64,000 bases of DNA, from NCBI GenBank assembly GCA_000702685.1, contig JNJD01000006.1, positions 496,001-560,000 of the forward strand, read 5' to 3'. Below are positions 35,369 to 44,622 of this stretch, piece by piece. This DNA is from Lachnospiraceae bacterium AC2028. GTDB taxonomy: Bacteria; Bacillota; Clostridia; Lachnospirales; Lachnospiraceae. The notes beneath the pieces were generated by a model, which saw nothing but the letters and a program-made list of their open reading frames with translations, made no database searches and was not told the DNA's origin. The position numbers were made by a program, and so were the translations under genes. Position 1 is the stretch's first letter. Each line of letters starts with the position of its first letter.

Positions 35369-36916
35369 GTGAGAAAAACAGTTTTTAAATTTACAGCACT
35401 TACGGCAGCCGCATGTTTTCTTTTGTCCGGCTGCAAGTATTCATATTTCGGACTTCCCGGTCTCTTTTACGAAGCTGTGGATGCCACGGAGGATATACTC
35501 GAAGATTCCCTCTATTATGACGGGGATTACTATGGTGAAGAAGAAACCGACATATGGACATGGCCGGATTCAGGCGACCACGACGATACCTTCGACTGGG
35601 ATACCGACGAACACGATAATCCCGATGCGAAGCCCGGATCGGTCACCGTCATGGTATATATGAACGGCTCCACACTCGAGACCGAAGGCGGAGTTGCCAC
35701 AGCCGATATCAGTGAGATGATAAGGGCCGGCTACAGTGAGGATGTCAACGTCGTAATCCAGACAATGGGCACCAAATACTGGTCCGAAAAACTCGGGATC
35801 GCATCAAACAGATCGCAGACATACGTGATCGGAGAAGACGGACTCGAGCTTGTCCGCGACGATCTCGGACAGCTTGACTGCACCAAGGCGGATACTCTTT
35901 ATGAGTTCATTCAATACTGCGCAAAAGCTTATCCCGCCGACAGAAATATACTGATCCTCTGGGATCACGGCGGCGGTCCCGCATACGGATTCGGATGGGA
36001 CGAATTCCAGGATGACTGGGAGAACCTCAGCATCGATGAGATGAGGAAGGCCCTCAAGAACTGCAGTGTCCACTTTGATTTTATAGGCATGGACTGCTGC
36101 ATCATGTCATGCCTTGAGATCACTTACGCACTCAGGGATTACTGTGATTACATGATACTTTCGGAAGACTTCGAAAGCTGCCTCGGATGGTATTACACCG
36201 GATGGCTCGAAGCGCTTTACGATAACACTTCCATCTCCACTTATGACCTCGGCAAGATCCTGATCGATGATATGATCAGGAAAAATGAAAACGACAGATT
36301 CAACGGAGACAGATCGATCCTTGCTCTCGTGGATGAAAGCAAGATGGATAAGCTCTGGGATGTCTGGGTCGAGTTCGCATACGAAAATGAAGATGCTCTC
36401 CTTGCCACCAATTTCAGCCAGCAGATGGAGGAGACCGGAAAAGGTGTCGGACTGGGTGCAAGACGCGCACATGCGGATCTGAGGCTCAATGACCTGATGG
36501 ATCTGTTCTTCGATGACAGTGAAATCTGGGATGTTCTGGAGGATATCTCGGAAGATGATGTTTATATGTCCGACTACTGCATTACCGACCTGATGGGACT
36601 TGCCTATTTCATAGAGTCGGATTCTTCCGAAAAGCTCATCAGAGCCGTGGACAAAACACTTCTCTACGTAGGTGCGACAAGTGACAACTTAAGCCTTACC
36701 GGCATATCGGTCACTCTTCCGTACAACGATTCGGATCTGTACTATGAACTCGCCGATGTTCTCGACAGAAGCGGATATGACGACGAATATATCACCTGGC
36801 TCAAGAAATTCTGTGATACCGATAGCGACAGCAGTTTCGACTGGTCGGGCTGGGGTGAAGATTTCTGGAATGAATGGGGCGAATACGACAACTCCGATAT
36901 CTGGGGCGAGTGGTAA
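35369..36916 (+). CDS. Clostripain-family (peptidase C11) lipoprotein
   Basis: A 515-residue exported lipoprotein; start GTG 35369 with ACGGAGG upstream. Signal ends in lipobox LSGC. A very acidic Asp/Tyr/Glu-rich linker (about 45-100) with DYYGEEE precedes the C11 catalytic domain: MVYMNGSTLETEGG, catalytic His in LILWDHGGGPAYGFG (about 205) and Cys in FIGMDCCIMSCLE (about 250). The clostripain group cleaves after Arg or Lys. The C-terminus ends with Trp/Gly/Asp repeats. It would act on the outer face of the membrane. It is divergent from the TetR-type gene. Confidence 0.9.
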   Translation: MRKTVFKFTALTAAACFLLSGCKYSYFGLPGLFYEAVDATEDILEDSLYYDGDYYGEEETDIWTWPDSGDHDDTFDWDTDEHDNPDAKPGSVTVMVYMNGSTLETEGGVATADISEMIRAGYSEDVNVVIQTMGTKYWSEKLGIASNRSQTYVIGEDGLELVRDDLGQLDCTKADTLYEFIQYCAKAYPADRNILILWDHGGGPAYGFGWDEFQDDWENLSIDEMRKALKNCSVHFDFIGMDCCIMSCLEITYALRDYCDYMILSEDFESCLGWYYTGWLEALYDNTSISTYDLGKILIDDMIRKNENDRFNGDRSILALVDESKMDKLWDVWVEFAYENEDALLATNFSQQMEETGKGVGLGARRAHADLRLNDLMDLFFDDSEIWDVLEDISEDDVYMSDYCITDLMGLAYFIESDSSEKLIRAVDKTLLYVGATSDNLSLTGISVTLPYNDSDLYYELADVLDRSGYDDEYITWLKKFCDTDSDSSFDWSGWGEDFWNEWGEYDNSDIWGEW

Positions 36917-36958
36917 GCTCACATTAAAATATATCAAGAAAATGGTTAAGATAATCCC

Positions 36959-36988
36959 TTGACGGGAATCCTCCTCAGGGAGGATAAT
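36959..36988 (+). promoter_or_regulatory. Promoter of the SDR gene with hairpin spacer
   Basis: TTGACG (36959-36964), an 18-base spacer and GATAAT (36983-36988). The spacer holds ATCCTCC-TCA-GGGAGGAT, a near-perfect palindrome that could be an operator. Confidence 0.6.
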
Positions 36989-37046
36989 ACTCTTGCTTGA
37001 TAATTTTTTAACAGGATTGATAAATTTAAAACGAAAGGAATCAGTC

Positions 37047-37820
37047 ATGAAGAATTATTTTGATCTTACGGGACAAGTTGCGATTGTCACCGGATGTTCT
37101 ACAGGTCTCGGAGTTCAGATGGCTAAGGCACTTGCAAGCCAGGGTGCCAATATCGCCGCTCTTGCCCGCCGCAAGGACAAGATCGATGAGGTTGCCGCTT
37201 CTCTCGAAAAAGAATTCGGAGTAAAGGCGATCGGCGTTCAGTGCGACATTACCAGCACAGAGAATGTCGATGCCGCAGTCGATGAGGTCATGAAGGTATT
37301 CGGCCGTGTTGATATCCTTATCAACAATGCAGGTACCGGTGCGGTTGCACCCGCCGAGGAGATCACCGATGAACAGTTCCACAACGAGATGGATATCGAC
37401 CTCTTCGGAACATTCAGGGTATCACGTTCGGTTGCAAAGAAAGCCATGATCCCCGCTAATTACGGACGCATCATCAACATCTCTTCCATGTACGGTCTTG
37501 TCGGAAACAAGATCTGCGGAAGCGCTCCCTATCACGCTGCAAAGGGCGGTGTTGTAAACCTTACCAGAGCACTCGCCGCAGAGTGGGGTGCAAAGGGAAT
37601 CACCGTTAACGCCATCTGTCCCGGATATTTCTACACCGACCTTACCACCGAGACTCTCAACAGTGATTTCTTCCAGGCTAACGCAAGGACAATGATTCCT
37701 CTTGAGAGATACGGAAAAGAAGGCGAGCTCGACTCAGCGGCTCTCTTCCTTTCATCTCCCGCAAGTTCATATGTTACCGGAGTAATGATCCCCGTAGACG
37801 GCGGATACACCTGTATGTAA
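37047..37820 (+). CDS. Short-chain dehydrogenase/reductase
   Basis: A 257-residue classical SDR: NAD(P)-binding TGCSTGLGVQMA (about 14-25), NNAGTG, catalytic Ser in NISSMYG and Tyr/Lys in YHAAKGG (about 159-163), and C-terminal SSYVTGVMIPVDGG. It looks most like gluconate 5-dehydrogenase or 3-oxoacyl-ACP reductase types; substrate is not certain. ATG 37047 with AAAGGAA is preferred to a longer frame that starts in the promoter. It is alone, with its own promoter and a strong terminator. Confidence 0.93.
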   Translation: MKNYFDLTGQVAIVTGCSTGLGVQMAKALASQGANIAALARRKDKIDEVAASLEKEFGVKAIGVQCDITSTENVDAAVDEVMKVFGRVDILINNAGTGAVAPAEEITDEQFHNEMDIDLFGTFRVSRSVAKKAMIPANYGRIINISSMYGLVGNKICGSAPYHAAKGGVVNLTRALAAEWGAKGITVNAICPGYFYTDLTTETLNSDFFQANARTMIPLERYGKEGELDSAALFLSSPASSYVTGVMIPVDGGYTCM

Positions 37821-37837
37821 TAATTTCCGAGAATAAG

Positions 37838-37869
37838 AAAATGCGGCTTCTGCTGAAGCCGCATTTTTT
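37838..37869. terminator. Bidirectional terminator after the SDR gene
   Basis: AAAATGCGGCTTC-TGCT-GAAGCCGCATTTTTT, active in both directions between the SDR gene and the converging methyltransferase gene. Confidence 0.92.
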
Positions 37870-37873
37870 CACT

Positions 37874-39742
37874 TTATTCCTGTTCGCTGCCCTTCATCTT
37901 CTTGTCGATGGCCCATTTAAGCCCGTATGCCGGATTCCTGATCGCACGCTTGAGCTTTTCGATGAACGCCTGCTGCTCCTGCGTAACTCTCTTCAGTTCC
38001 TTATTCTCAGCATCAAGTGCTTCGATACGGCTTATAAGACCTTCACGTTCCGATGCAAATTCATCAAGCCTTCTGAAAGGCTTCCTGTAATCAGCTATCT
38101 TTTCGGCAGATAATCCGTCTCCCGCTATCATCTTCTGGAATGCATTTTCCATACGGTCATAGGTATCAACCATATACATATCTATACCGCAGAGATTTGC
38201 GAATTCCTGTCTGGTCTTTATCTTCCATGCAATATTCGTATGTGTCTCGAATACGCATCTGTAAACCCTGTATCTTATATAATCCTCGGGAACGGGGAAA
38301 TCAAAGAACCACTCGGGATCTATGCATACGATACCGTCATCGGTCCTGAGGAAATTACCGAAGATCATATCCGCATCGGATCTGCGGAAGGCCGGCGTGT
38401 GCGGAGGAATCTCGACATCACCGAATACACTTCTGAATCCGTCTGTCATTTCAAAGGTGCATCTGTTCTCGTCCTTGATATCATAAAGCAGGATATCCAG
38501 ATGCTCTTTCAGATCGCGGCATATATCAGGCACGGATGCGGATGAATAATCAACGCAGTCATTATCGAACGGAACACCGACAACATAATCGAAATACAGA
38601 TCGTTTCCTTTTCTGCTCAGACCCGCAACCTTTATGGAATTAAATATCTCTTCGGTGATCGAAGCATTTTTTTCAACGGTATTTATGTGAGAAACCGCTT
38701 CATCACATGCGGGTGATTTCACGGCATATAATCTGCCGTCCACGATCATGATGCGCGTATCGACTCTGTACTCGGGAGCTCTTAAGGTATTGAACTTGGC
38801 ATACAGGCACCCCTGAACCGGATCTTCTCCTCCGTTATGTGCGGTAATGATAAATGAATTTGCAAAGTCGGGGAAAAGTCCGTCCGCACAGATCTGATCA
38901 AGAACCTTGACTTCGTCAAACGAATCCATCCTCTCCCTGTCATAATTCGGAGATCTGGTAACTATATCGCCGGGTGCGGGAAGCTTTTCGTCAGAATAGA
39001 TCTCAAGCGGAAGCTTATAATCGGGAACGGGATATCTGAACCTTACGCCAGTAAATCCGGCTTCCTTAAGCATGGCATTGAGCGCATATCCGGAGAACGT
39101 CCTTACTCTCTCGACACCGTGATAGCCCTCTATTCCGTCATACGCCTTACCGGTATGATCTTCCTTCGCTCCCGCAAAATATTTCATGCCGTATTTATTC
39201 TCGATCGCAATATAGAGCCTGCCGCCTTCTTTTAACAGACTGCGGCACTTCTTCAGCATATCGATGAAAGGATCATCGGAGGAAATGTAATAGATCGAAT
39301 ATTCAAAAACTCCGATCAGAGTTATAACATCATATTTCTCGGTAAATTCTATGTCTTCGAAATTACCGACAAGGATCTTCAGATTGTCATACTTACTGTT
39401 TCTGTATGCATTAATGGTGGAACGCTTTTTGGAAAGATCGACACTTGTTACACGTCCGCACTTTTCGCACAGCACGCCGGTCACAGCACCGCATCCGGAA
39501 CCTATCTCAAGTGCGGATGAATCCTTATCAAAGTTTTCCCATGCAAGGATATTCTTCCTGATGTCGGAGAGATGATAAAGCTCCGCCCAGTCGTTTCCTT
39601 CGGAAAGCCTTTCATCAATATCGCATCCGCTTTTTACTATATCGAGGATGCGGTCTTCCACGCTCTCACCGTCGGAGTAAGTATCACTGCCTTTGTAAAA
39701 AGACAGATCCATTATTACATTTCCGATCTTTTCTTCATTCAT
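37874..39742 (-). CDS. Large SAM methyltransferase with C-terminal coil, surface-glycan type
   Basis: A 622-residue protein. The N-terminal class I methyltransferase has ALEIGSGCGAVTGVL (about 77-91), VTSVDLSKKR, and FEYSIYYISSDDPF. The middle part (about 270-520) is kinase-like in texture, with MIVDGRLYAVKSPAC and FDYVVGVPFD, ending in VCIDPEWFFDFP. The C-terminus is a coiled coil and RAIRNPAYGLKWAIDKK tail typical of Lachnospiraceae glycan enzymes. The start overlaps the glycosyltransferase stop by 4 bases, so both work together, probably in surface glycan or glycoprotein synthesis. The acceptor is unknown. Confidence 0.82.
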   Translation of the reverse strand: MNEEKIGNVIMDLSFYKGSDTYSDGESVEDRILDIVKSGCDIDERLSEGNDWAELYHLSDIRKNILAWENFDKDSSALEIGSGCGAVTGVLCEKCGRVTSVDLSKKRSTINAYRNSKYDNLKILVGNFEDIEFTEKYDVITLIGVFEYSIYYISSDDPFIDMLKKCRSLLKEGGRLYIAIENKYGMKYFAGAKEDHTGKAYDGIEGYHGVERVRTFSGYALNAMLKEAGFTGVRFRYPVPDYKLPLEIYSDEKLPAPGDIVTRSPNYDRERMDSFDEVKVLDQICADGLFPDFANSFIITAHNGGEDPVQGCLYAKFNTLRAPEYRVDTRIMIVDGRLYAVKSPACDEAVSHINTVEKNASITEEIFNSIKVAGLSRKGNDLYFDYVVGVPFDNDCVDYSSASVPDICRDLKEHLDILLYDIKDENRCTFEMTDGFRSVFGDVEIPPHTPAFRRSDADMIFGNFLRTDDGIVCIDPEWFFDFPVPEDYIRYRVYRCVFETHTNIAWKIKTRQEFANLCGIDMYMVDTYDRMENAFQKMIAGDGLSAEKIADYRKPFRRLDEFASEREGLISRIEALDAENKELKRVTQEQQAFIEKLKRAIRNPAYGLKWAIDKKMKGSEQE

Positions 39743-41787
39743 CGTATGAGTTTATTCTCCGTATCTTTCCTGCCTATGCCGCTCCAAAGACATAGATCGT
39801 ATGTACCTTCTTCAATGAGCTTTTTATCGAACTTGGCCCTGAATCCGCAGTACTCGGTATCCTTGGTCATGTTGAGACTGTACACATCGGGCCTGTACCA
39901 GTCGCCAAGCTCTGCGAGGTAATGATGCTTATCGTTATATATGACCATCTTTCTTCTCTGGGTATAATTCTTATCATAGTTTTCGGCATATGCCCAGCCG
40001 AAAAGATGGATGCATTTGAATGAATCGCATTCGTCAAAGCAGATCTTGTAATCTTCCCTGACCGGAGCATTCTCCCACTCTCTTATCTCACCGTCCGTCA
40101 TCTCTCTGACGGAAGTTGTGACATCATAGAGCCACTTGGAATAATCGGGCTTTTTATCGGAATGCCTGTATGTCTGATTAACGTTATAAAAAGGATGAGG
40201 CGAATTCTTCAGCGCATGATGCTCATACAGATATTCATGCTCTTTAAGCATTCTCCTGTATTTGGCTTCGTTTACTTCATCCGATCCGCGGCTTACCGAT
40301 TCCTTGTGTATCAGCTTTATATCGCCCCTTACACAGTTGACGTATCCTTCGTTAATCAGATCGAAGCAGAGCGCTACATCATTATAGCAGACACTCATAT
40401 TTTCATCGAAACGTCCGATCTTCTCAAATACATCCTTCCTTATCGCAAGACATGCTGCGGTAACTCCGTTTACATCCGCGGGATATACCGCATCGAAAAC
40501 TTCGGGATCGTCCAGATAATATCCCTGGTAAATATGATTCGGTCCGTCTTCGGAATCCTTGGTTCCCGCATGCTGGATCATATTGTTATCGGGATATACG
40601 AGAAGGCATCCGACGGCACCGGAATACGGAAGCCTTGCCTGACCTGCCATTGAGCCGAGCCAGCGCGGTTCGGTTATCTTAATGTCATCGTTTAAAAATA
40701 TTATCACATCACCGGCTGCTTTTGATGCGCCGAGATTACACATATACGAAAAATTGAAATCCTTCTTTTCATAGAAGTATTTTGCCCTGTATTTTTCGCA
40801 GAGCGTTTCTATCTTGGAACGGTTTTCATCGGAGCTTCCGTTATCGACGACTATGATCTCGTAATCCCTGTAAATGGTAAGTTCATCGATCGATGCCAGA
40901 CAGTCGGAAAGCATCGCGGGATTATCCTTCGAAGGAATGACGATGCTCACAAGCCCTTCCGTCTCATGATCGATGATGCATCTGTCACCTGCAACTGTTA
41001 CATTGCCTTTAAGTCCTCTTCTTGCGAGAGCTCTTTCAACCGAAGCTTTATCCGGTCCGGGCATTTTTGCTTTTTCCGTCTTATGGAAAAGAATACGGTC
41101 TATGTGGGATACTTTCTCATTCTCGGATATCCTGAGCCACAGATCGTAATACGGATCTCCTTCAGTCTCGGCATCGAGCCCGCCGGCTTTTTCATAAGCT
41201 TCTTTCGATATGAATACGAACCCTCCGTAATAATCGTACGACATAAGAAGATCCGGTGCATAGTCAGGTTTAAAGTCGGGTGCGAATCTCGTTCCGCACT
41301 GCATGACGGTATCTTCATCGGAATAGATGAGTCCGGGCTTTTCTCCGCTCAGGAGAATTTTTCCGCACTCGTAGAACGCTCTCTTTTCAAGGACGTTACC
41401 GTTTCGGATCAGCGCAATGTATTCGCTGCCGGTGCTCCTTATCTGCTTATCCGCATCGTCCGCGCTCAGACCGCACAAGCCGCAGATTGCATCAGCTTTG
41501 CAGAACTGGTTTTTTACGGAATCAAAAGTACGGCCGAAAGCATCAGCATCTTTATCCCCGATGATGAACGCGGAAAAAGAAGGCATGCCGGAAAGTCTAT
41601 GCGGCTTTTCATATTCCCTGTCGAGTATCCTGACGAAGCTGTCCGGATCATTCGAATAAAACCTGCGAAGATGCCAATGGCGCATCGTCGCAAATGTCTT
41701 ACGATGGAAATATGCTATATGGGTCTCTTCGGAAAAAAAGGACCAGAAAAGAGCAGATATTTTGCTTTTCAGATTATCACCGGGCAT
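39739..41787 (-). CDS. Family 2 glycosyltransferase
   Basis: A 682-residue GT-A enzyme, which transfers sugars from nucleotide-sugars onto a surface polymer. A first, weaker Rossmann-like region (about 70-260) contains IYSDEDTV, and the main GT2 domain starts about 275 with VSIVIPSKDNPAMLSDCL, YEIIVVDNGSSDENR, AAGDVIIFLNDDI (DXD-like) and IRKDVFEKIGRFDENM. The C-terminal part has a beta domain (DYKICFDECDSFKCIHLFGWAY) that may bind the acceptor. No membrane helices. Two-GT2-in-one architecture as in rhamnan/O-antigen synthesis proteins. It starts 159 bases before the hsp20 stop and is translationally coupled to the methyltransferase. Confidence 0.88.
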   Translation of the reverse strand: MPGDNLKSKISALFWSFFSEETHIAYFHRKTFATMRHWHLRRFYSNDPDSFVRILDREYEKPHRLSGMPSFSAFIIGDKDADAFGRTFDSVKNQFCKADAICGLCGLSADDADKQIRSTGSEYIALIRNGNVLEKRAFYECGKILLSGEKPGLIYSDEDTVMQCGTRFAPDFKPDYAPDLLMSYDYYGGFVFISKEAYEKAGGLDAETEGDPYYDLWLRISENEKVSHIDRILFHKTEKAKMPGPDKASVERALARRGLKGNVTVAGDRCIIDHETEGLVSIVIPSKDNPAMLSDCLASIDELTIYRDYEIIVVDNGSSDENRSKIETLCEKYRAKYFYEKKDFNFSYMCNLGASKAAGDVIIFLNDDIKITEPRWLGSMAGQARLPYSGAVGCLLVYPDNNMIQHAGTKDSEDGPNHIYQGYYLDDPEVFDAVYPADVNGVTAACLAIRKDVFEKIGRFDENMSVCYNDVALCFDLINEGYVNCVRGDIKLIHKESVSRGSDEVNEAKYRRMLKEHEYLYEHHALKNSPHPFYNVNQTYRHSDKKPDYSKWLYDVTTSVREMTDGEIREWENAPVREDYKICFDECDSFKCIHLFGWAYAENYDKNYTQRRKMVIYNDKHHYLAELGDWYRPDVYSLNMTKDTEYCGFRAKFDKKLIEEGTYDLCLWSGIGRKDTENKLIR

Positions 41788-41820
41788 ACGGCTATTTTAC
41801 CATACAGGCGGAAAAAGCGG

Positions 41821-41869
41821 AACAGGGGACAGGTGAACGAGGGGACGGTTCCTCCGTTCACCCCCTGTT
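41821..41869. repeat. REP-like palindrome with GGGGACGGTTCC core
   Basis: Outer arms AACAGGGG / CCCCTGTT, inner arms GGTGAACG / CGTTCACC, loop containing AGGGGACGGTTCCT. GGGGACGGTTCC-type sequences are, from memory, common in clostridial repeats tied to REP-associated transposases. It is similar in core to the palindrome at 63078-63140. Confidence 0.6.
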
Positions 41870-41878
41870 TCACAATAG

Positions 41879-41908
41879 AAAAGGCCGGAGCATTAAGCTC
41901 CGGCCTTT
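41879..41908 (-). terminator. Terminator of hsp20
   Basis: AAAGGCCGGAGC-ATTAA-GCTCCGGCCTTT hairpin; on the minus strand it follows the hsp20 stop and is followed by TTTTC. Confidence 0.85.
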
Positions 41909-41946
41909 CCGGCGAATCTACTCACAGGAGAATATGGTCAGGGGAA

Positions 41947-42408
41947 TTATCCCTCAATGGCTATGTACTTATTCTGTGTCTTGTCGGGAAGTGCTTCCTT
42001 CTTGGGTACGGTCAACTTAAGGATACCGCCCTTGAACTCAGCCTTGATGTCTTCCTGGACAAGTCCGTCACCGACATAGAACTGTCTCATGCAGCTGCCT
42101 GCGTAGCGCTCCTTGTGGATCCACTTGCCGTCCTTTTCATCCTCATCCTTATCGAGTCCCTTCGAAGCCTGGATGGTGAGATAACCGTTTTCAAGCGAAA
42201 CCTGGATCTCATCCTTATCGAAGCCGGGGAGATCGATGTGGAGCTCATACTCCTTATCCTTCTCCTTGATATCGGTCTTCATAAGGTTGCCGGCATGATG
42301 GCCGTAGAGCTTCTTCTCTGCTTTCTTCATGTCTCTGTCGTTCCATACAGGAAAATCAAAAAGATCGTCAAACAGATCGTTGTTATAAATACTAGGGAAC
42401 ATCATCAT
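41947..42408 (-). CDS. Hsp20 small heat-shock protein
   Basis: ATP-independent cytosolic chaperone, 153 residues. The N-terminus is short and hydrophobic (MMMFPSIYNNDLFDDLFDFP), the alpha-crystallin domain runs from about 43 to 140 (YELHIDLPGFDKDEIQVSLENGYLTI, GGILKLTVPKKE), with the I-x-I-like tail YIAIEG at the end. AAGGAGG precedes the first of three ATG codons. The control region has a CIRCE element over a perfect -35, so HrcA controls it; hrcA itself is not in the window. Confidence 0.95.
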   Translation of the reverse strand: MMMFPSIYNNDLFDDLFDFPVWNDRDMKKAEKKLYGHHAGNLMKTDIKEKDKEYELHIDLPGFDKDEIQVSLENGYLTIQASKGLDKDEDEKDGKWIHKERYAGSCMRQFYVGDGLVQEDIKAEFKGGILKLTVPKKEALPDKTQNKYIAIEG

Positions 42409-42499
42409 AAGTCATTCCTCCTTTGTATCAAGCGTTCTGATGTGCCGTTATGGTCACCCTTGAGTGTTCTGAACGCTTTGTTTTCCTTGTTCTAGATGC

Positions 42500-42542
42500 A
42501 ATATAACACGCATTATTAGCACTGTCAATAGGTGAGTGCTAA
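42500..42542 (-). promoter_or_regulatory. CIRCE operator and sigma-A promoter of hsp20
   Basis: CIRCE at 42516-42542: TTAGCACTG-N9-GAGTGCTAA, one mismatch from the consensus. Minus strand TTGACA (42528-42523), a 17-base spacer, TATATT (42505-42500). The operator covers the -35 completely. The leader to the ATG is about 85 bases. Confidence 0.93.
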
Positions 42543-42573
42543 TTTTAGAAAATGTTTATAATTTACGAAAAAA

Positions 42574-42596
42574 CCGGACAGGCCCAGCCTGTCCGG
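42574..42596 (-). terminator. Terminator of the M56-type gene
   Basis: Perfect CCGGACAGGC-CCA-GCCTGTCCGG hairpin, then T-rich sequence (minus strand) after the M56-type gene stop. Confidence 0.9.
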
Positions 42597-42615
42597 CAGT
42601 AAGAATAAGTCTTAT

Positions 42616-44622
42616 TTATTGTATGTAATCCGCGATATCGATCGGGCATTCATCCACTACCAGCTGGATTCCGAGATGAGGTCCTGTCGAATTTCCCGTA
42701 TTTCCGAGAGTTCCTACGGTATCACCCGCATTTACTGATTCACCTTCATCTACGGAGATGTCCTCCATGTGACTGTAAATAACGGATATTGTATGTCCCT
42801 CATATTCCCTGGTCAATACAATATAGTTGCCGGAGCTTTCGGTAAATCCTGTCGCGGAAACTTCTGCATCGCAGACCGCATATACCGGAGTTCCCTCCGC
42901 ACCCGGAATGTCCGTCTCGGGATGATCGTTGGGATCAAAAGGTCTCGATATAAAGAAGCTGTCTGTGGGGCTGCAGAATTCACTTTCAAAGAATTCCGAG
43001 GCCTGTGCAAAAGGAATATTGATGTTGATCGCCATCTTGTCACCGACCTTGACCTCATCACCTTCGTCAACGTAAATCTGGTACAGACCCGAAAATCCCG
43101 AGACAGCACCAAATTCATCCTTGATCTCAAGGTAATATCCTACACCGTCCTCGTATCTTGCTGCCGTCACAACTCCCGGGAATGCAACATATATATAGCC
43201 TCCCTTAAGATAATCAGCCTCCCCGTACAGGTACGCCGGATCATCCATAATGAATGCTTCTCCGTCCTTAAGTGTATGCATCCGGAAATTATCGGAGCCG
43301 TCCGCAATATAATACAGCTTGTCTCCATCCATACGGAATCTGTTGACTCTCTTATCGCACCCGGCAGACGTATCATCGATCAGCGTAAGCACGTCATCCT
43401 CAATGGTATAATCACCGAATCCCAGATAACTGCTTGTAAGATCTTCGTACCAGGTATATTTTCCGTCATCATAGAGGGAAATGCAAAAGCCCATCCAGAA
43501 TTCCTTATCCGGATCATTGCCGCTGTATCTGTAGATCTGGCCGCTGTATACTTCATGAGTTGATAAAGGATCGACGACAATGTACTCTTCACCGGAAGAT
43601 TCTCCGGTAACGGGCTGATCTTCCGTCACCTCGGAAACCGAAGCTGCGACCGCATTTGCGGCATTCTCATCGGGCACATCATTATTTCTGCCCGGTGCCG
43701 TGATAAAGCATACCGCAACAACTATGCACGCCGCTACGGATGCGATGATGATCCAGAATGCGGGCTTTTTGTAATTGAGTATTCCCTTCACTCTTCCCTT
43801 AACATCGGTCTCACCGAATGCAAGAGGACATGCCGCTATCACTCTTCTGCGCACGCTGCAGTCAAGCAGAGCCTGGGAATATGCAGCCATATACTGCATA
43901 TCCTTATCATGGATAACCTTCTCATCACATGCGGCTTCTATATCCCTGCAAAGCAGAACATATGCAAGCCAGCTGAAGGGATTGAACCAGTAAACGGATA
44001 AAAGGAAAAATCCCAGAGGCTTCCAGAGATGATCATTCCTTTTAAGGTGTGCTCTTTCATGTGCAGTCACATATTCGAGAGTCTCCGGATCCATTCCCGA
44101 AGGAACATAGATGACGGGACGGAATATTCCGAGAATGAAAGGTGATGAAACTTCATCACATTCGTATATGCCTTCCGATAATCTGACGGATGCGCTGACT
44201 CTCCTGCGAAGAAGCAGACAGCTGACAAGTACATAGACAAGCATTGCGACAAATCCGAGCAACCAGACGATCCACGCTATTGCTATGAACACCTGCAGCG
44301 GATTTACACCGTATCCCGCTTCGGGTGTGAATGCGCTCTCAACTATCGGATTGACCGTATTGTCGAACAGCCTGACTCCCGAATAGATCCGAGGATTCTG
44401 CTGCATCATTATATTGCTCGGTACCACTTCATCACTCGGCAGCAGGCTGAGCATACTGTGAATGGTGAAAGGACATATCAGTCTGAAAGCTACAAGTCCC
44501 CACAGAAGACACGAAACCCATTTGGGAGATTTCTTAAGGAAAACCCTGACGATGACCACGGCAAGGATAAGCCACGATGCGTTCAGGGACATATTCAGAA
44601 TCTTAAGGAATAATGCACTCAT
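42616..44622 (-). CDS. M56 (BlaR1/MecR1-type) membrane protease with degenerate M23-like C-terminal domain
   Basis: A 668-residue membrane sensor. Membrane helices lie at about 10-30, 35-55, 108-135 and 297-315, with the cytosolic zinc protease motif HERAH (about 187-191) and downstream CRDIEAACDEKV. After the last helix comes an extracytoplasmic domain (about 340-530), with EYIVVDPLSTHEVYSG. Then there is an M23 (LytM)-like domain (about 550-668): DHPETDIPGAEGTPVYAVCDAEV, SVIYSHMEDISVDEGESV and GNTGNSTGPHLGIQL. The usual HLHFE motif reads HLGIQ, so the zinc His of HxH is missing. The partner BlaI gene overlaps by 4 bases upstream. A cell-wall or glycopeptide sensor is likely. Confidence 0.86.
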   Translation of the reverse strand: MSALFLKILNMSLNASWLILAVVIVRVFLKKSPKWVSCLLWGLVAFRLICPFTIHSMLSLLPSDEVVPSNIMMQQNPRIYSGVRLFDNTVNPIVESAFTPEAGYGVNPLQVFIAIAWIVWLLGFVAMLVYVLVSCLLLRRRVSASVRLSEGIYECDEVSSPFILGIFRPVIYVPSGMDPETLEYVTAHERAHLKRNDHLWKPLGFFLLSVYWFNPFSWLAYVLLCRDIEAACDEKVIHDKDMQYMAAYSQALLDCSVRRRVIAACPLAFGETDVKGRVKGILNYKKPAFWIIIASVAACIVVAVCFITAPGRNNDVPDENAANAVAASVSEVTEDQPVTGESSGEEYIVVDPLSTHEVYSGQIYRYSGNDPDKEFWMGFCISLYDDGKYTWYEDLTSSYLGFGDYTIEDDVLTLIDDTSAGCDKRVNRFRMDGDKLYYIADGSDNFRMHTLKDGEAFIMDDPAYLYGEADYLKGGYIYVAFPGVVTAARYEDGVGYYLEIKDEFGAVSGFSGLYQIYVDEGDEVKVGDKMAININIPFAQASEFFESEFCSPTDSFFISRPFDPNDHPETDIPGAEGTPVYAVCDAEVSATGFTESSGNYIVLTREYEGHTISVIYSHMEDISVDEGESVNAGDTVGTLGNTGNSTGPHLGIQLVVDECPIDIADYIQ

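Noticed and set aside
40966-42495. 509-residue plus-strand frame across the GT2 and hsp20 genes
   Set aside because: Shadow of well-supported minus-strand genes, with no ribosome site and crossing a CIRCE element and a terminator.
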